Under the pieces are notes generated by a model. That model had not been told where the DNA came from. It saw only the letters and a list, made by a program, of their open reading frames with translations, and did not search any database. The translations under genes were made by a program, and so were the position numbers. From contig NZ_JNLX01000064.1 of assembly GCF_000715495.1 (NCBI RefSeq), positions 1 to 41,198 of the forward strand: 41,198 nucleotides of DNA. Reading direction: 5' to 3'. This document shows, in pieces, positions 31,812 through 39,365 of the stretch. The stretch's first letter is position 1. Every line of letters starts with the position of its first letter. Source of the DNA: Hymenobacter sp. IS2118 (lineage in GTDB: Bacteria > Bacteroidota > Bacteroidia > Cytophagales > Hymenobacteraceae).

Positions 31812-32657
31812 TTAGCTCCAGCGGGAGGGGTCAAGAGGTTTAGGGGAGGTGCGAGCCCGGGGCGGCGGGGTTGCGGATGCGGCACCGGCGGGCTGGAACT
31901 GCGCGCGGCGGTGCATCCAGCGGCGGAAGGCGGCGCGCCAGTCAGCCATGGGGGTTTTGCCGCTCACGCGCCAGCCGTTGCTTTGGAAGTGGTCGCAGAA
32001 CGCGGCCGCCTCGGCTTGGGCGTCGGCGCTGTTGGGTTGGTACTCCGCGGCGTAGGCCTGGACCTCGGCCAACGTGGGCGGCGCGGGGGGGCCTTTCTTC
32101 CGGGCGTCAGCCGGATTTTTAGCTGACTTCTCCTTCACATTTTTTTCAATGAGAAGAGCGGGCGCGGTGGCGTCAGCCACCTCTCTTTCTTCTATTGAAG
32201 ATGTAATTGAAGATGAAGATGAAGGGGTTGGAATTTGCTTAACCCCGGTGGTTGGCGTTTGCTTGGCGGGTTGGTTGGCAGTTTGGTTGGGAGTTTGGTT
32301 AAGCAAACGCGGATTTCCGCCCTTTTTGCCCGATTCGGTCCGCACTTGCCGCAACCGCTCGTCTTTGACCATGCGGCGGCAAAACAGCGCGCCGTCGGAC
32401 TCGCGGCGGCTGGCGACGCCATAGGTTAGCAGGGTGGTTAGGATTTGGTTGGCACTTTGGTTATCCAAACCGAGGCGGCGGGCAATAACCGAATCGGGCA
32501 TGGGAGCACCGTTGACGAGCAACACACCGCGCTCGTCGCTGTCGTGCATCATCAACAGTAGCTCGAACCAAGCCCCGCGCTGCAGCAGGTCGAGGGCCTG
32601 GACGCCCTGGTCTTTGTGCCAGTCGCCGGGGTAGAATTGGATAGCCGGGAGCTTCAT
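31812..32657 (-). CDS. Phage-type replication initiator (DUF1376/O-like N-terminus)
   Basis: In this 281-residue protein the N-terminal ~110 residues resemble phage replication proteins (AIQFYPGDWHKDQGVQALDL, then QRGAWFELLLMMHDSDERG, a winged-helix-type DNA-binding region). A low-complexity linker follows (QTPNQTANQPAKQTPTTG, residues ~119-136) and then a Ser/acidic run. The C-terminus (AFCDHFQSNGW, MADWRAAFRRWMHR) resembles the tail that loads helicases. The linker is encoded by tandem repeats, an arrangement like the origin inside lambda gene O. Start ATG 32657 overlaps the previous stop as ATGA. Confidence 0.72.
   Translation of the reverse strand: MKLPAIQFYPGDWHKDQGVQALDLLQRGAWFELLLMMHDSDERGVLLVNGAPMPDSVIARRLGLDNQSANQILTTLLTYGVASRRESDGALFCRRMVKDERLRQVRTESGKKGGNPRLLNQTPNQTANQPAKQTPTTGVKQIPTPSSSSSITSSIEEREVADATAPALLIEKNVKEKSAKNPADARKKGPPAPPTLAEVQAYAAEYQPNSADAQAEAAAFCDHFQSNGWRVSGKTPMADWRAAFRRWMHRRAQFQPAGAASATPPPRARTSPKPLDPSRWS
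32125..32310. other. Candidate replication origin inside the initiator gene
   Basis: About five degenerate 12-bp tandem repeats (minus strand, CCAACCAAACTG type) span ~32245-32300. They are flanked by an 11-bp perfect inverted repeat, TTTGCTTAACC (32234-32244) and GGTTAAGCAAA (32297-32307). An AT- and purine-asymmetric stretch with repeated GAAGAT lies beside them (32185-32225) and another AT-rich run at ~32115-32155. This is the iteron plus AT-rich plan of lambdoid origins. Confidence 0.5.
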
Positions 32658-33259
32658 GCCTCGGGGCGCGTGGACACCAGAAGGACGTTGGCGGTGCCGG
32701 GCTGCTCAAATAAGTCGAGCTGGCGGTACTCGGTGCATTTGCCTCGTAGGGCGGCTTCAACCTCGGTCAAAGCTTCACTTAGCTCGGTTTCCAGCAGGGG
32801 GGCGTATGCGTAGGCGGCTTCAGTTTCGTCATCGAAGCTGACGTAGGGGCTGGTCAGGTTGAGCACCTTGCCGGCCGTCAGCTGGCGCTGGCCGATGAGG
32901 GTAACGCCGGACTGGCCCTTGCCCATTGAGAAGCCGGTGACAGTGAATGACTGGAAACGGGCGGGCAACTCCTCGGCCGTATCGGGCCAGAAGTCGGGCG
33001 TTTCGGTCAGCTGCTCGGTGAGCAGACACAAGTGCGGCACCAGGCGGCTGAGGCGGTGGGCCAGGTCGGGGTGAATCTGCTCGGCGCAAGTGAGAGCGAA
33101 AGCCCGCGGCGGAGCCTCCTGGGTGCGCTGCTCGGTGAATTCGCAGGTCAGGTGCTGGTCTTTGAGCTTGACCTTTTGAATGGTGATGATGGATGCGGTG
33201 GCCTCGGGCGCACCGGGGCCGGGCCCAACCGGGCCGACGATGGGAAGTAGCGGGGACAT
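32654..33259 (-). CDS. Phage-type protein of unknown function in the replication operon (201 aa)
   Basis: The protein is not recognised. It begins with a Pro/Gly-rich segment (residues ~1-22) and continues as a mixed alpha/beta protein (SIITIQKVKLKDQHLTCEFT, SFTVTGFSMGKGQSGVTLIG, VLNLTSPYVSFDD), ending in a helix rich in Glu/Ala (LETELSEALTEVEAALRGK). It overlaps the initiator start by ATGA and lies 10 bp after the HTH gene, so it belongs to the replication operon. The layout (strands followed by an acidic helix) does not point to one family. Confidence 0.65.
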   Translation of the reverse strand: MSPLLPIVGPVGPGPGAPEATASIITIQKVKLKDQHLTCEFTEQRTQEAPPRAFALTCAEQIHPDLAHRLSRLVPHLCLLTEQLTETPDFWPDTAEELPARFQSFTVTGFSMGKGQSGVTLIGQRQLTAGKVLNLTSPYVSFDDETEAAYAYAPLLETELSEALTEVEAALRGKCTEYRQLDLFEQPGTANVLLVSTRPEA

Positions 33260-33269
33260 GACGGAGGAA

Positions 33270-33602
33270 TTAGGCGGCTTGGGCCATCAGCGGGCGGCCC
33301 AAGGGCATGGTGGTTGGGGGTGGCAGCTGGCGGTGGTAGCGCTTGACGTAGCGGTCGAGCTCGGAGAGGCGAAAGCCCCACTCCTTCTCGTTGAGACGCA
33401 CGCCGGACAGGCGACCGGCGCGGCGGGCCTTGCGGATGCCTTCGGGCGTGAAGCGCAGGTACTCGGCGGCTTCGCGGACGTTGAAAAGGCGGTCGGGGGG
33501 CGCGGGGGCGGGCTTGGTGGCATCTTCCAGGGCCTTGAGGCGCTGCACGTCGGCCAGCAGCTGCCGCCACTCTTGTTCGGGAACGAGGAGAGCTACTTGC
33601 AT
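33270..33602 (-). CDS. Helix-turn-helix protein, excisionase/MerR-like (110 aa)
   Basis: The central part (LFNVREAAEYLRFTPEGIRK, then RRAGRLSGVRLNEKEWGFRL) is an HTH_17/excisionase-type winged helix: a first helix ending in AAEYL, a recognition helix and a wing with W before the final strand. The N-terminus has a coiled-coil-like segment (EWRQLLADVQRLKALEDA). Such proteins act as excisionases or small regulators in mobile elements. It is the second gene of the leftward operon, starting 2 bp after the previous stop. Confidence 0.8.
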   Translation of the reverse strand: MQVALLVPEQEWRQLLADVQRLKALEDATKPAPAPPDRLFNVREAAEYLRFTPEGIRKARRAGRLSGVRLNEKEWGFRLSELDRYVKRYHRQLPPPTTMPLGRPLMAQAA

Positions 33603-33604
33603 GG

Positions 33605-33853
33605 CTAGGCGGCGGTGGCTTTGGTAGCTCGGACCTGGAGGGCAGCAACCCGCTTCTTTTCGGCCTCCACCACGCTGATGAAGGCCTCGGCCACGTCGGT
33701 GTTGTGGTAGCGGCCCAAGAGGATGTTGTAGACCTGCTGCTTGGAGTAAACCAGGCCCTTGGTGGCCAGTAATTCGACCGTGCGCTTGGCAAAATCGTTG
33801 CGCTTGGGCAGCGTGGCCCGTAGCTCAGAAATAATCTTTGCGAACTGTTCCAT
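33605..33853 (-). CDS. Small Cro-like DNA-binding protein, first gene of replication operon (82 aa)
   Basis: The protein starts MEQFAKIISELRATLPKRND and has a helix-turn-helix-like stretch in TVELLATKGLVYSKQQVYNI with VYSKQQ as the turn, then LLGRYHNTDVAEAFISVVEA. It is divergent from the S24 repressor across 100 bp with repeated sites, the place of a Cro or early regulator in phage switches. No exact family is recognised. ATG at 33853 was chosen over the longer open frame because the latter runs through the repressor start. Confidence 0.6.
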   Translation of the reverse strand: MEQFAKIISELRATLPKRNDFAKRTVELLATKGLVYSKQQVYNILLGRYHNTDVAEAFISVVEAEKKRVAALQVRATKATAA

Positions 33854-33953
33854 TTTGTTTGCTATTACGTATCTTTGTTTAGACTTCAAAGCCCAAATGT
33901 GGCTACTAAAGTTTGTAACAGCAAAAAAAGTTTGTCGAGTAACAGCAAAAATA
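33854..33953. promoter_or_regulatory. Repressor/early-operon switch region with repeated sites
   Basis: A perfect -7 box TATCTTTG (33870-33877) faces the repressor. Direct repeats lie next to it: AAAGTTTGT at 33908 and 33927, and GTAACAGCAAAAA at 33915 and 33939, 24 bp apart, the last copy ending 2 bp before the repressor ATG. On the minus strand TATTTTTG (33946-33953) is a -7 candidate overlapping that copy. GGCTACTAAAGTTT (33901-33914) recurs with one mismatch upstream of the defence operon. Confidence 0.55.
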
Positions 33954-34805
33954 ATGGACCCTAGAGCACACGTTGGCACACGCATCAGTGCACTGATGAC
34001 CCATTACAACTTGTCGGCTTACCAGTTAGCCAAAAATTTGGGCTATGAAGGTCCACAAAAGTTGTATAAGCTAATTCAGAATAAATCCAAGCCGGGTTAT
34101 GAAACTCTGATGGATATTCTGGACCATTACCCGCAGATGCGTTCGGAGTGGCTGATGCGCGGCGACGAGCCGATGTTCAAGACCACGGATGCCAGGCCAG
34201 AGGTCAAAACAGCACCCAGCTACACCGGAATGCCCTCGGTCGTGACGGTGGATGCCAATGGTAAAGAAGTCATCATCGTAGTGCCGAGGAAGGCCGAGGC
34301 CGGCTACCTGCTGGCCCGCGACGTGGACGATACCATGGAGGAACCGGAGACGCTGAGCATCCCGGACATGCCGGGCGGTAAGACGGTGCGGGCGTTTGAG
34401 GTGTCCGGCAACAGCATGCAGCCGACGCTGAACCAGGGCGACCTAGTGGTGGCCACCTGCACCGAGCGGCTGGACCTGATTCAGCCCAAACACGTGTACG
34501 TGGTGGTGGCCCGCGACCGGATTATGGTCAAGCGCCTGCGGGGGCCGGTGAAGCGCGACGAGCCCATTGAGCTGCTGTCGGACAATCGGTTTTACGACCC
34601 GTTCATCCTGCCACAAACTGATTTGAAAGAATTGTGGCAGGTGCAAGCCGTGGTCACGCGCAGCGTGCCGGCCAACACGAACGAGGCCTTTGACCGCATG
34701 CTGGTGCTGCTGGAAATGCTGGCCCACGACTCGACTCAGCTGCGCGGCATTTTGCTGGATATTGCGTCCCGCTACGATGTAAAACTGGTGGGCGAAGCGA
34801 GCTAA
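33954..34805 (+). CDS. Phage repressor with S24 (LexA/CI-like) self-cleaving peptidase
   Basis: In this 283-residue protein the N-terminal HTH covers residues ~5-45 (RISALMTHYNLSAYQLAKNL, then YEGPQKLYKLIQNKSKPGYE). A likely Ala-Gly cleavage site is A116-G117 (KAEAGYLL). The peptidase has S154 (VSGNSMQPTLNQGDLVV) and K193 (DRIMVKRL). RecA-stimulated cleavage during DNA damage would lift repression and induce the element. ATG at 33954 is preferred because it begins the folded HTH. It is divergent from the replication operon, and a terminator-like hairpin lies downstream at 34952. Confidence 0.9.
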   Translation: MDPRAHVGTRISALMTHYNLSAYQLAKNLGYEGPQKLYKLIQNKSKPGYETLMDILDHYPQMRSEWLMRGDEPMFKTTDARPEVKTAPSYTGMPSVVTVDANGKEVIIVVPRKAEAGYLLARDVDDTMEEPETLSIPDMPGGKTVRAFEVSGNSMQPTLNQGDLVVATCTERLDLIQPKHVYVVVARDRIMVKRLRGPVKRDEPIELLSDNRFYDPFILPQTDLKELWQVQAVVTRSVPANTNEAFDRMLVLLEMLAHDSTQLRGILLDIASRYDVKLVGEAS

Positions 34806-34951
34806 TCAAGCTGCTGCTACCAATACTGCTACCAAGACCAAATCAACCGCTTAGTGAGGCGGAGTGAATGGGTAGTAAATGAAGGAGTTAGGGCCGTAAA
34901 TCCGGTGGCTCCTAGTACCCCGGCTCCGGGTACATTTACCAGCTACGGGAA

Positions 34952-35001
34952 CCCCCGAATAGTCGCTTACTACGTAGTAGAAGCACTTTTCGGGGGTTTT
35001 T
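34952..35001 (+). terminator. Terminator with a nested palindrome
   Basis: CCCCCGAA (34952-34959) pairs with TTCGGGGG (34989-34996), followed by a T-run. The loop contains a perfect TACTACGTAGTA dyad (34968-34979) that can form an inner hairpin. It lies ~150 bp after the repressor gene and before the integrase gene. Upstream, GTACCC (34915-34920) and GGGTAC (34928-34933) form another small hairpin. Confidence 0.65.
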
Positions 35002-35047
35002 GCGTTTGGCTCACTACGGGGTGTAAACCGACTTACTACTAAGTTTA

Positions 35048-35089
35048 CGCCCCCATTTGCGCCCCCACAAACGCCCCCACTCGCCCCCA
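35048..35089 (+). repeat. Four CGCCCCCA direct repeats before the integrase gene
   Basis: CGCCCCCA occurs at 35048, 35060, 35072 and 35082, i.e. at 12, 12 and 10 bp steps (about one helical turn), ending 13 bp before the integrase ATG. This suggests a protein-binding array, such as integrase arm sites or an operator. Confidence 0.7.
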
Positions 35090-35102
35090 ATCTTTTTTCA
35101 TC

Positions 35103-36452
35103 ATGACGATTCAATTTGAGCGGCGGGCTGACCGCCCCGACGCAGCCGGACGGTGCGTCATCCATCTCAGGGCCTATTTTGACGGCCAGCGGCTGCGGCT
35201 GGCCACGGCGGAAAGGTGCACCATTGCGGAATGGAACGAAGACAAAGGACGCTTCCGAAAATCTTTTAGCGGGTATCAGGAAGCTAATGAAGGACTGGAT
35301 GCCCTGGGGGAGCGGGTAACTAAAACCTACCGAGAGCTGCGCACGGCTGGTCAAGTGGTGACCCCTGCCCTATTGAAAGAGGCGTTGGCACCGAAGGTGG
35401 CGGCGGCTGACCTGCCGCCTGCGCCGCTGCTGACCGACTTGTTCGGGGCGTATATAGAGGTGTTGCGGGCTCGGGGCTTCCGGTTTCACACGTTGAAGGG
35501 CTACAAAACGGCGCACAATACCCTGCTTGAATTTGCGGATACACTACCGGGGCGGTTGACGACGGCGGATTATGATGCGGGGATGCACGATGCGCTGCTG
35601 GGGCATCTGCGGGATGTGCGCGGGTCGGCTCAGAACACGGTGGCGGGGGTGGTGAAGCAGATTAAGCCGTTTCTGGCGTGGGCGCGGGATGACCGGGGCC
35701 AGACGCTGGCCGTAGACCCGGCCAAGCTGAAAGTGGAATGGGAGGACATTGAAAAGGTGTGGCTGACGGCGTCGGAGCTGGCCAGCCTGGAAAAGGCGCT
35801 GTTGCCGTCCAATCTGGTGCAGGTGCGGGATGCCTTCTTGTTTTGCTGCTACACGGGACTGCGGTACTCGGACCTAGCGGCCCTGCACGAAGGCAACGTG
35901 AAGGAATGGGATGGCGGGCGCATACTGCGGCTGACGCAAACCAAGACGCGCACGGGGGTGAGCATCTACCTCACGCCGCCGGCGGCGGCGCTGCTGGACA
36001 AGTACGTCGGCACCCGGACGCAGCTGATGCCGTCGACGGCCAACCAGGTGATGAACCGCTATTTGAAGCGCATTTGCCGGCTGGCGGGGATGGAATCGTT
36101 GGTGGAAGTGGTGGAAACCATTGGCGGGCAGATAATGAAACGTCCAGTTTCCAAATGGGAGCTGGTGAGCATGCACACAGCCCGGCACACTTTTGCTACC
36201 CAAAGCCTGCTGCGTGGGATGCCGGTGGAAGTGCTGCAGAAGGTGCTGGGGCACTCCAAGATTCAAACGACCATGATTTACGCCAAGGTGGTGGAAGATT
36301 TGCAGCATCAGACCATGCGGCGAATTTGGGAAGGCAGCGCGGCGGGTTCGGCCGCGGGCTCGGACATTCAGGCCAAGGAGATTTGTGCGGTGGTACCGGA
36401 AGCGGGCTTGGACAGGGGCGCTACTTCAGGGCTGGACCAGGCGGCGGCTTAA
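35103..36452 (+). CDS. int: Tyrosine recombinase (integrase) of the element
   Basis: The 449-residue protein follows the Bacteroidetes integrase plan: an N-terminal arm-binding region (FERRADRPDAAGRCVIHLRA with IAEWNEDKGRF), a SAM-like core-binding domain (~105-215) and a catalytic domain. Active residues visible are R254 (YTGLRYSD), K281 (TQTKTRTG), H358 and R361 (MHTARHTFA), H384 (VLGHSKIQTT) and Y393 (MIYAKV). It would insert and excise the element. No tRNA gene or obvious att repeat was found nearby, so the target site is not known. A hairpin terminator follows at ~36569. Confidence 0.95.
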   Translation: MTIQFERRADRPDAAGRCVIHLRAYFDGQRLRLATAERCTIAEWNEDKGRFRKSFSGYQEANEGLDALGERVTKTYRELRTAGQVVTPALLKEALAPKVAAADLPPAPLLTDLFGAYIEVLRARGFRFHTLKGYKTAHNTLLEFADTLPGRLTTADYDAGMHDALLGHLRDVRGSAQNTVAGVVKQIKPFLAWARDDRGQTLAVDPAKLKVEWEDIEKVWLTASELASLEKALLPSNLVQVRDAFLFCCYTGLRYSDLAALHEGNVKEWDGGRILRLTQTKTRTGVSIYLTPPAAALLDKYVGTRTQLMPSTANQVMNRYLKRICRLAGMESLVEVVETIGGQIMKRPVSKWELVSMHTARHTFATQSLLRGMPVEVLQKVLGHSKIQTTMIYAKVVEDLQHQTMRRIWEGSAAGSAAGSDIQAKEICAVVPEAGLDRGATSGLDQAAA

Positions 36453-36568
36453 GCTGCTGGTGGGGGGCTCCTCTCCTACTCGGGCAAATAGTCTTGCAGG
36501 GGCTAACACCGGGTTTCTGTGGTTTCGGTTTGGTGGCTCCCACTCTGGCTATTCTGCGGCAATAAATC

Positions 36569-36600
36569 AAGGGCCTGCTTCTTTGGGAGCGGGCCTTTTT
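36569..36600 (+). terminator. Terminator downstream of the integrase gene
   Basis: An imperfect hairpin (AAGGGCCTGCT at 36569-36579 against AGCGGGCCTT at 36588-36597) is followed by a T-run. The stretch 36453-36568 holds no gene. Confidence 0.7.
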
Positions 36601-36662
36601 TATGCATCGTCGCCAATGGCCACTGCTTTTCCGATACGTTCAGGGACCGGTAGCGCTACGCG

Positions 36663-36857
36663 CTAGCTGCGGGCGAGGGCGGCGCGCACTTCCTGCTCGG
36701 GCAGGTGGGTGTAGGCGCAAAATTCCTGGATGGAAACCAGGGCGCGGCTGGGCTTCCCGAGCTGCACGCGGATGCGCTGCAAGAGGCGCTTGCCAGCTTG
36801 GTAACCGTTGCCGGTGACGGCGGCGGCTTCCTTCGGGTAGATGCAAACCTGGGACAT
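36663..36857 (-). CDS. Small HTH-like protein (64 aa)
   Basis: The sequence (MSQVCIYPKEAAAVTGNGYQ, AGKRLLQRIRVQLGKPSRAL, VSIQEFCAYTHLPEQEVRAA) resembles small Bacteroidetes proteins of mobile elements with an excisionase-like first helix (PKEAAAVTG) and a second VSIQEFCAYTHL helix. It is probably DNA-binding; the exact family is not recognised. It is divergent from the nuclease gene at 36929; a CGAATA/TATTCG dyad (36889-36907) lies between them. Confidence 0.6.
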   Translation of the reverse strand: MSQVCIYPKEAAAVTGNGYQAGKRLLQRIRVQLGKPSRALVSIQEFCAYTHLPEQEVRAALARS

Positions 36858-36928
36858 AATGGGTACGCTTGGGGTATAGTTGGCTAGGCGAATATACAAC
36901 CTATTCGAGGGGAAAGTAGGTTCGTGGC

Positions 36929-37603
36929 ATGAAACTACTCCTCTGGCTGCGCCTACTGGTGAAAATTGGACTGACGCTGGCAGGAATGGCCTTTGCACTG
37001 GCGGGGGCGGTAGTTTGCTGGCCGGGGCCGGGTGGCGCGGGTATGGAGCGGGCCTGGCAGCCGGGGCCGGTGCGGGCGGCGCGGGTGCTGCGGCAGCCGG
37101 TCGTGACGCCCGTGGTACTGCCGGTAGTGGCGGACTGGCAACTGCGCCGGGTGGTGCGGGTGCTGGATGGCGATACGTACGAGGTGCAGGCCGACCAGGG
37201 CGTGGCGCGGCTGCGGCTGGTGGGGGTGGATGCGCCGGAGAGTGGGCAGCCCTTTGGCCGGCAGGCGGCGGATTCGGTGCGGCGGGTGCTGGGCCGCTAT
37301 GCGCTGGTGCGTGTGCTGGGCGTGGACCGCTACGGGCGAAATCTGGCGGCAGTGCGGCTACGGCCGATGGCCTTTAGTACGAACCAACCGGTGGCGCTGG
37401 ATAGCCTACTGGTGGCACGGGGCTGGGCCTGGGCCTACGCGCCGGGCGGGCAGCCGGTGACTTGGGCAGCGGAGCAGGCGGCGGCGCAGTCGGCGGAGCG
37501 CGGGCTATGGAAATGTGGAATCACGACGGTGGTGCGGCCGGGCATCTGGCGGGCCTACAACCGAATAGAAAAAGCGCAGGCCGGGGTGGGCTGTCCCTGG
37601 TAG
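36929..37603 (+). CDS. Secreted or membrane-anchored staphylococcal-nuclease-like thermonuclease
   Basis: The 224-residue protein has an N-terminal hydrophobic helix (LLLWLRLLVKIGLTLAGMAF, ~3-22, extending to ~30), a membrane anchor or signal peptide, and an SNase domain. Catalytic residues are in VLDGDTYEVQ (D82), RLRLVGVDAPESGQP (R96, D101, E104) and DRYGRNLA (R137), matching R35/D40/E43/R87 of the type enzyme. It cuts DNA and RNA with calcium, in the periplasm or outside the cell. It may be nutritional or defensive cargo; it does not belong to the replication operon. Confidence 0.88.
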   Translation: MKLLLWLRLLVKIGLTLAGMAFALAGAVVCWPGPGGAGMERAWQPGPVRAARVLRQPVVTPVVLPVVADWQLRRVVRVLDGDTYEVQADQGVARLRLVGVDAPESGQPFGRQAADSVRRVLGRYALVRVLGVDRYGRNLAAVRLRPMAFSTNQPVALDSLLVARGWAWAYAPGGQPVTWAAEQAAAQSAERGLWKCGITTVVRPGIWRAYNRIEKAQAGVGCPW

Positions 37604-37658
37604 CGGCGCGAATAAAACAGCCGGCAATTCATCTTTTACCCTTTTATTTATTTTCCTT

Positions 37659-38288
37659 ATGGCTCGTATTCGTTCCATGCTCGGCACCATTGAAGGTAGC
37701 GCGGGCGGTCTCACGTTTGCTTCGCAGAATGGCTTGAACATTCTGCGGCAAAAGGTGGGCAAAAACAACAGCAAGACCCTGCCCCAGCAGAAGGTGCGCA
37801 ACCAGTTTAAGGCGCTGGCCCGGCTTTATACCGCGGGCGGGTCGGCCTTTCTCAGCCGGGGTCTGCTCAAGCAGGGCGGCAAATCGTCCTACAACCGCTT
37901 CGTGGGGGAGAACTACGGCCTGGCCACCAGTGCCGACGCGCTGGCGGTGGCGGCGGTGGATTACACCAAGCTGCGGCTTTCGAGCGGCGCGGTGCTGGGC
38001 GTGGCCGGCCTGGTGGCCACGGCTGCGGCCAACAGCATGTCGGTAGCTTACACAGCCAACGCGGACGGGGCCTCGGGCCTGACCACCGACAAGGTGACGG
38101 TGGTGGTGATGGAAAAGCTCACCGGCAAGTCGTACTCGGCTACGGGCGCCACGCGGGCGGCCGGGCCGCAGGTAGTGGCCGTGCCGGGCCTGACGGCGGT
38201 GGGCAAGGCCGGCTACGTGGTCTACGCCTTCTTCACCCGGGCCGATGGCTCGGATGCCAGCCCGACGGCCTACGCCGTGCCGGCGTAA
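37659..38288 (+). CDS. DUF6266 family protein
   Basis: The 209-residue protein opens with MARIRSMLGTIEGSAGGLTF followed by KTLPQQKVRNQFKALARLYT, the typical start of DUF6266 proteins seen in Bacteroidota. The C-terminal half is a beta-rich domain (VLGVAGLVATAAANSMSVAY, TDKVTVVVMEKLTGKSYSAT, AGYVVYAFFTRADGSDASP). The function is unknown. It follows the nuclease by 55 bp and ends in a strong terminator. There is no signal peptide. Confidence 0.8.
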   Translation: MARIRSMLGTIEGSAGGLTFASQNGLNILRQKVGKNNSKTLPQQKVRNQFKALARLYTAGGSAFLSRGLLKQGGKSSYNRFVGENYGLATSADALAVAAVDYTKLRLSSGAVLGVAGLVATAAANSMSVAYTANADGASGLTTDKVTVVVMEKLTGKSYSATGATRAAGPQVVAVPGLTAVGKAGYVVYAFFTRADGSDASPTAYAVPA

Positions 38289-38309
38289 GCTGACTTAGGC
38301 GCAACAGAG

Positions 38310-38337
38310 AGCCCTGACCGGACTGGTCAGGGCTTTT
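38310..38337 (+). terminator. Strong intrinsic terminator
   Basis: AGCCCTGACC (38310-38319) and GGTCAGGGCT (38325-38334) form a perfect 10-bp stem with a 5-nt loop, followed by a T-run, 21 bp after the DUF6266 stop. Confidence 0.92.
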
Positions 38338-38466
38338 TTGTGGCCCTTGGTATTTCGTCCGTTCATTTTTACTTTCGGGGGCTCGCTGTACAGTTGGGCA
38401 CCAGAAGCCGACGCCGTGTGCTGGCCCTTTTTCACCCTTTCAGGTCCAGTTAATCCGCCCCGCTAC

Positions 38467-38766
38467 ATGGAAATTCACCTGGAACCGCAGGCGGTTGCCC
38501 TGCTTTACCACCAAGCCAAAGCAGACTTCCAGGCTTGCATCAATGACCCGGACAATGCATTTCTACAAGAACAAGTCCCGCTGCCCCTGCGAGACATTGT
38601 CGTACGCGAAGCAGATGTGAAGCTCGTGTTTGCGGCGGGCAGCGGAGTGGTAGCCCGGCGGGAAGTACACTTGGACCTCTATGACAACGGCACCTGGATG
38701 GGAGCATACGTTTCCATCCGGGCGGCCACGGGAGAGCGCCTCGACGACAGGTTGGTTTTTCACTAG
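38467..38766 (+). CDS. Small protein of unknown function (99 aa)
   Basis: The protein starts MEIHLEPQAVALLYHQAKAD and continues with QACINDPDNAFLQEQVPLPL, then beta strands VREADVKLVFAAGSGVVARR and EVHLDLYDNGTWMGAYVSIR. It looks like a small alpha/beta protein; no family is recognised. ATG at 38467 is chosen because the longer open frame upstream has no family-like sequence. A bidirectional terminator lies at 38899-38930. Confidence 0.6.
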   Translation: MEIHLEPQAVALLYHQAKADFQACINDPDNAFLQEQVPLPLRDIVVREADVKLVFAAGSGVVARREVHLDLYDNGTWMGAYVSIRAATGERLDDRLVFH

Positions 38767-38898
38767 GAGGAAGGCACTTGTTCCGAGTGGCACGTACGCC
38801 GGCTTCGGCAAGGGGCCCGGCCGCTGCACCACTTAAACGTTTCGATGGTAGCATAGCCCACGCTGATAGCGTCGTAACAAACTGGACCCTATGACACC

Positions 38899-38930
38899 AA
38901 AACACCCGGCCGGAGTGGTCGGGTGTTTTA
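38899..38930. terminator. Bidirectional terminator
   Basis: AAAACACCCG (38899-38908) pairs with CGGGTGTTTT (38920-38929); the A-run before and T-run after allow use from either side. Between 38930 and 39114 there is no gene. Confidence 0.85.
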
Positions 38931-38978
38931 GTATTTGGGGGGGTAAGCAGGTAGCTGGTTGGCGCTTAGGCGCAAGCT

Positions 38979-39005
38979 GGGAGACACATGGGAGACACAT
39001 GGGAG
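38979..39005. repeat. Tandem GGGAGACACAT repeat
   Basis: Two exact copies (38979-38989, 38990-39000) and a partial third (39001-39005) lie in the gene-free stretch. Confidence 0.8.
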
Positions 39006-39114
39006 GCTGCTAGGGGGGCTTTAAGGGGCTGGATTTGGGGCGCCGACGGGGGGGCTGCTTCTTCCTGAACCCGTTTTGAGCCAGCTATCGGAACGGCTTG
39101 GCCCAAATAGTTTA

Positions 39115-39277
39115 GAGCCTGTTAAGAATTAGCCAGTTACCATGTTGCGCGATACTATTTCTAGCGTCTAATAACACTTTTGTAGCAGTAATTCCATTGC
39201 ACTGACTACGAAAAATGGCTGTTTTCCGTCTATCTGAGCGAGGTAAGTATTTAGAAATTCTAATTTTTAACAGGCTC
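39115..39277. mobile_element. 163-bp MITE, IS5-family (IS1031-like) ends
   Basis: The inverted ends GAGCCTGTTAAGAATTAG (from 39115) and CTAATTTTTAACAGGCTC (to 39277) match at 17 of 18 positions. Each end is bordered by TTA (39112-39114 and 39278-39280), fitting a 3-bp TNA target duplication of the IS1031 group of IS5. No transposase is encoded, so it is a non-autonomous relic or MITE. The family call comes from end sequence and duplication only. Confidence 0.75.
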
Positions 39278-39365
39278 TTACATACTGTAGCCCACCATTT
39301 GCAGTATGTAAAATATCCCGCTTGGACTACAGCGCGGGGTGGAGGGCAGCCAGGCCCAGTACTAG

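Noticed and set aside
34895..34940. tRNA or tmRNA 3' end serving as att site
   Set aside because: The hairpin GTACCC/GGGTAC is not followed by a T-arm and CCA-type acceptor pattern, so no tRNA could be folded.
34854..35042. 62-codon rightward frame after the repressor
   Set aside because: It overlaps a clear terminator hairpin and has no family-like sequence.
35048..35089. Short CRISPR array from the CGCCCCCA repeats
   Set aside because: Repeats are 8 bp with 2-4 bp between them, far from CRISPR repeat and spacer sizes, and no cas gene is present.
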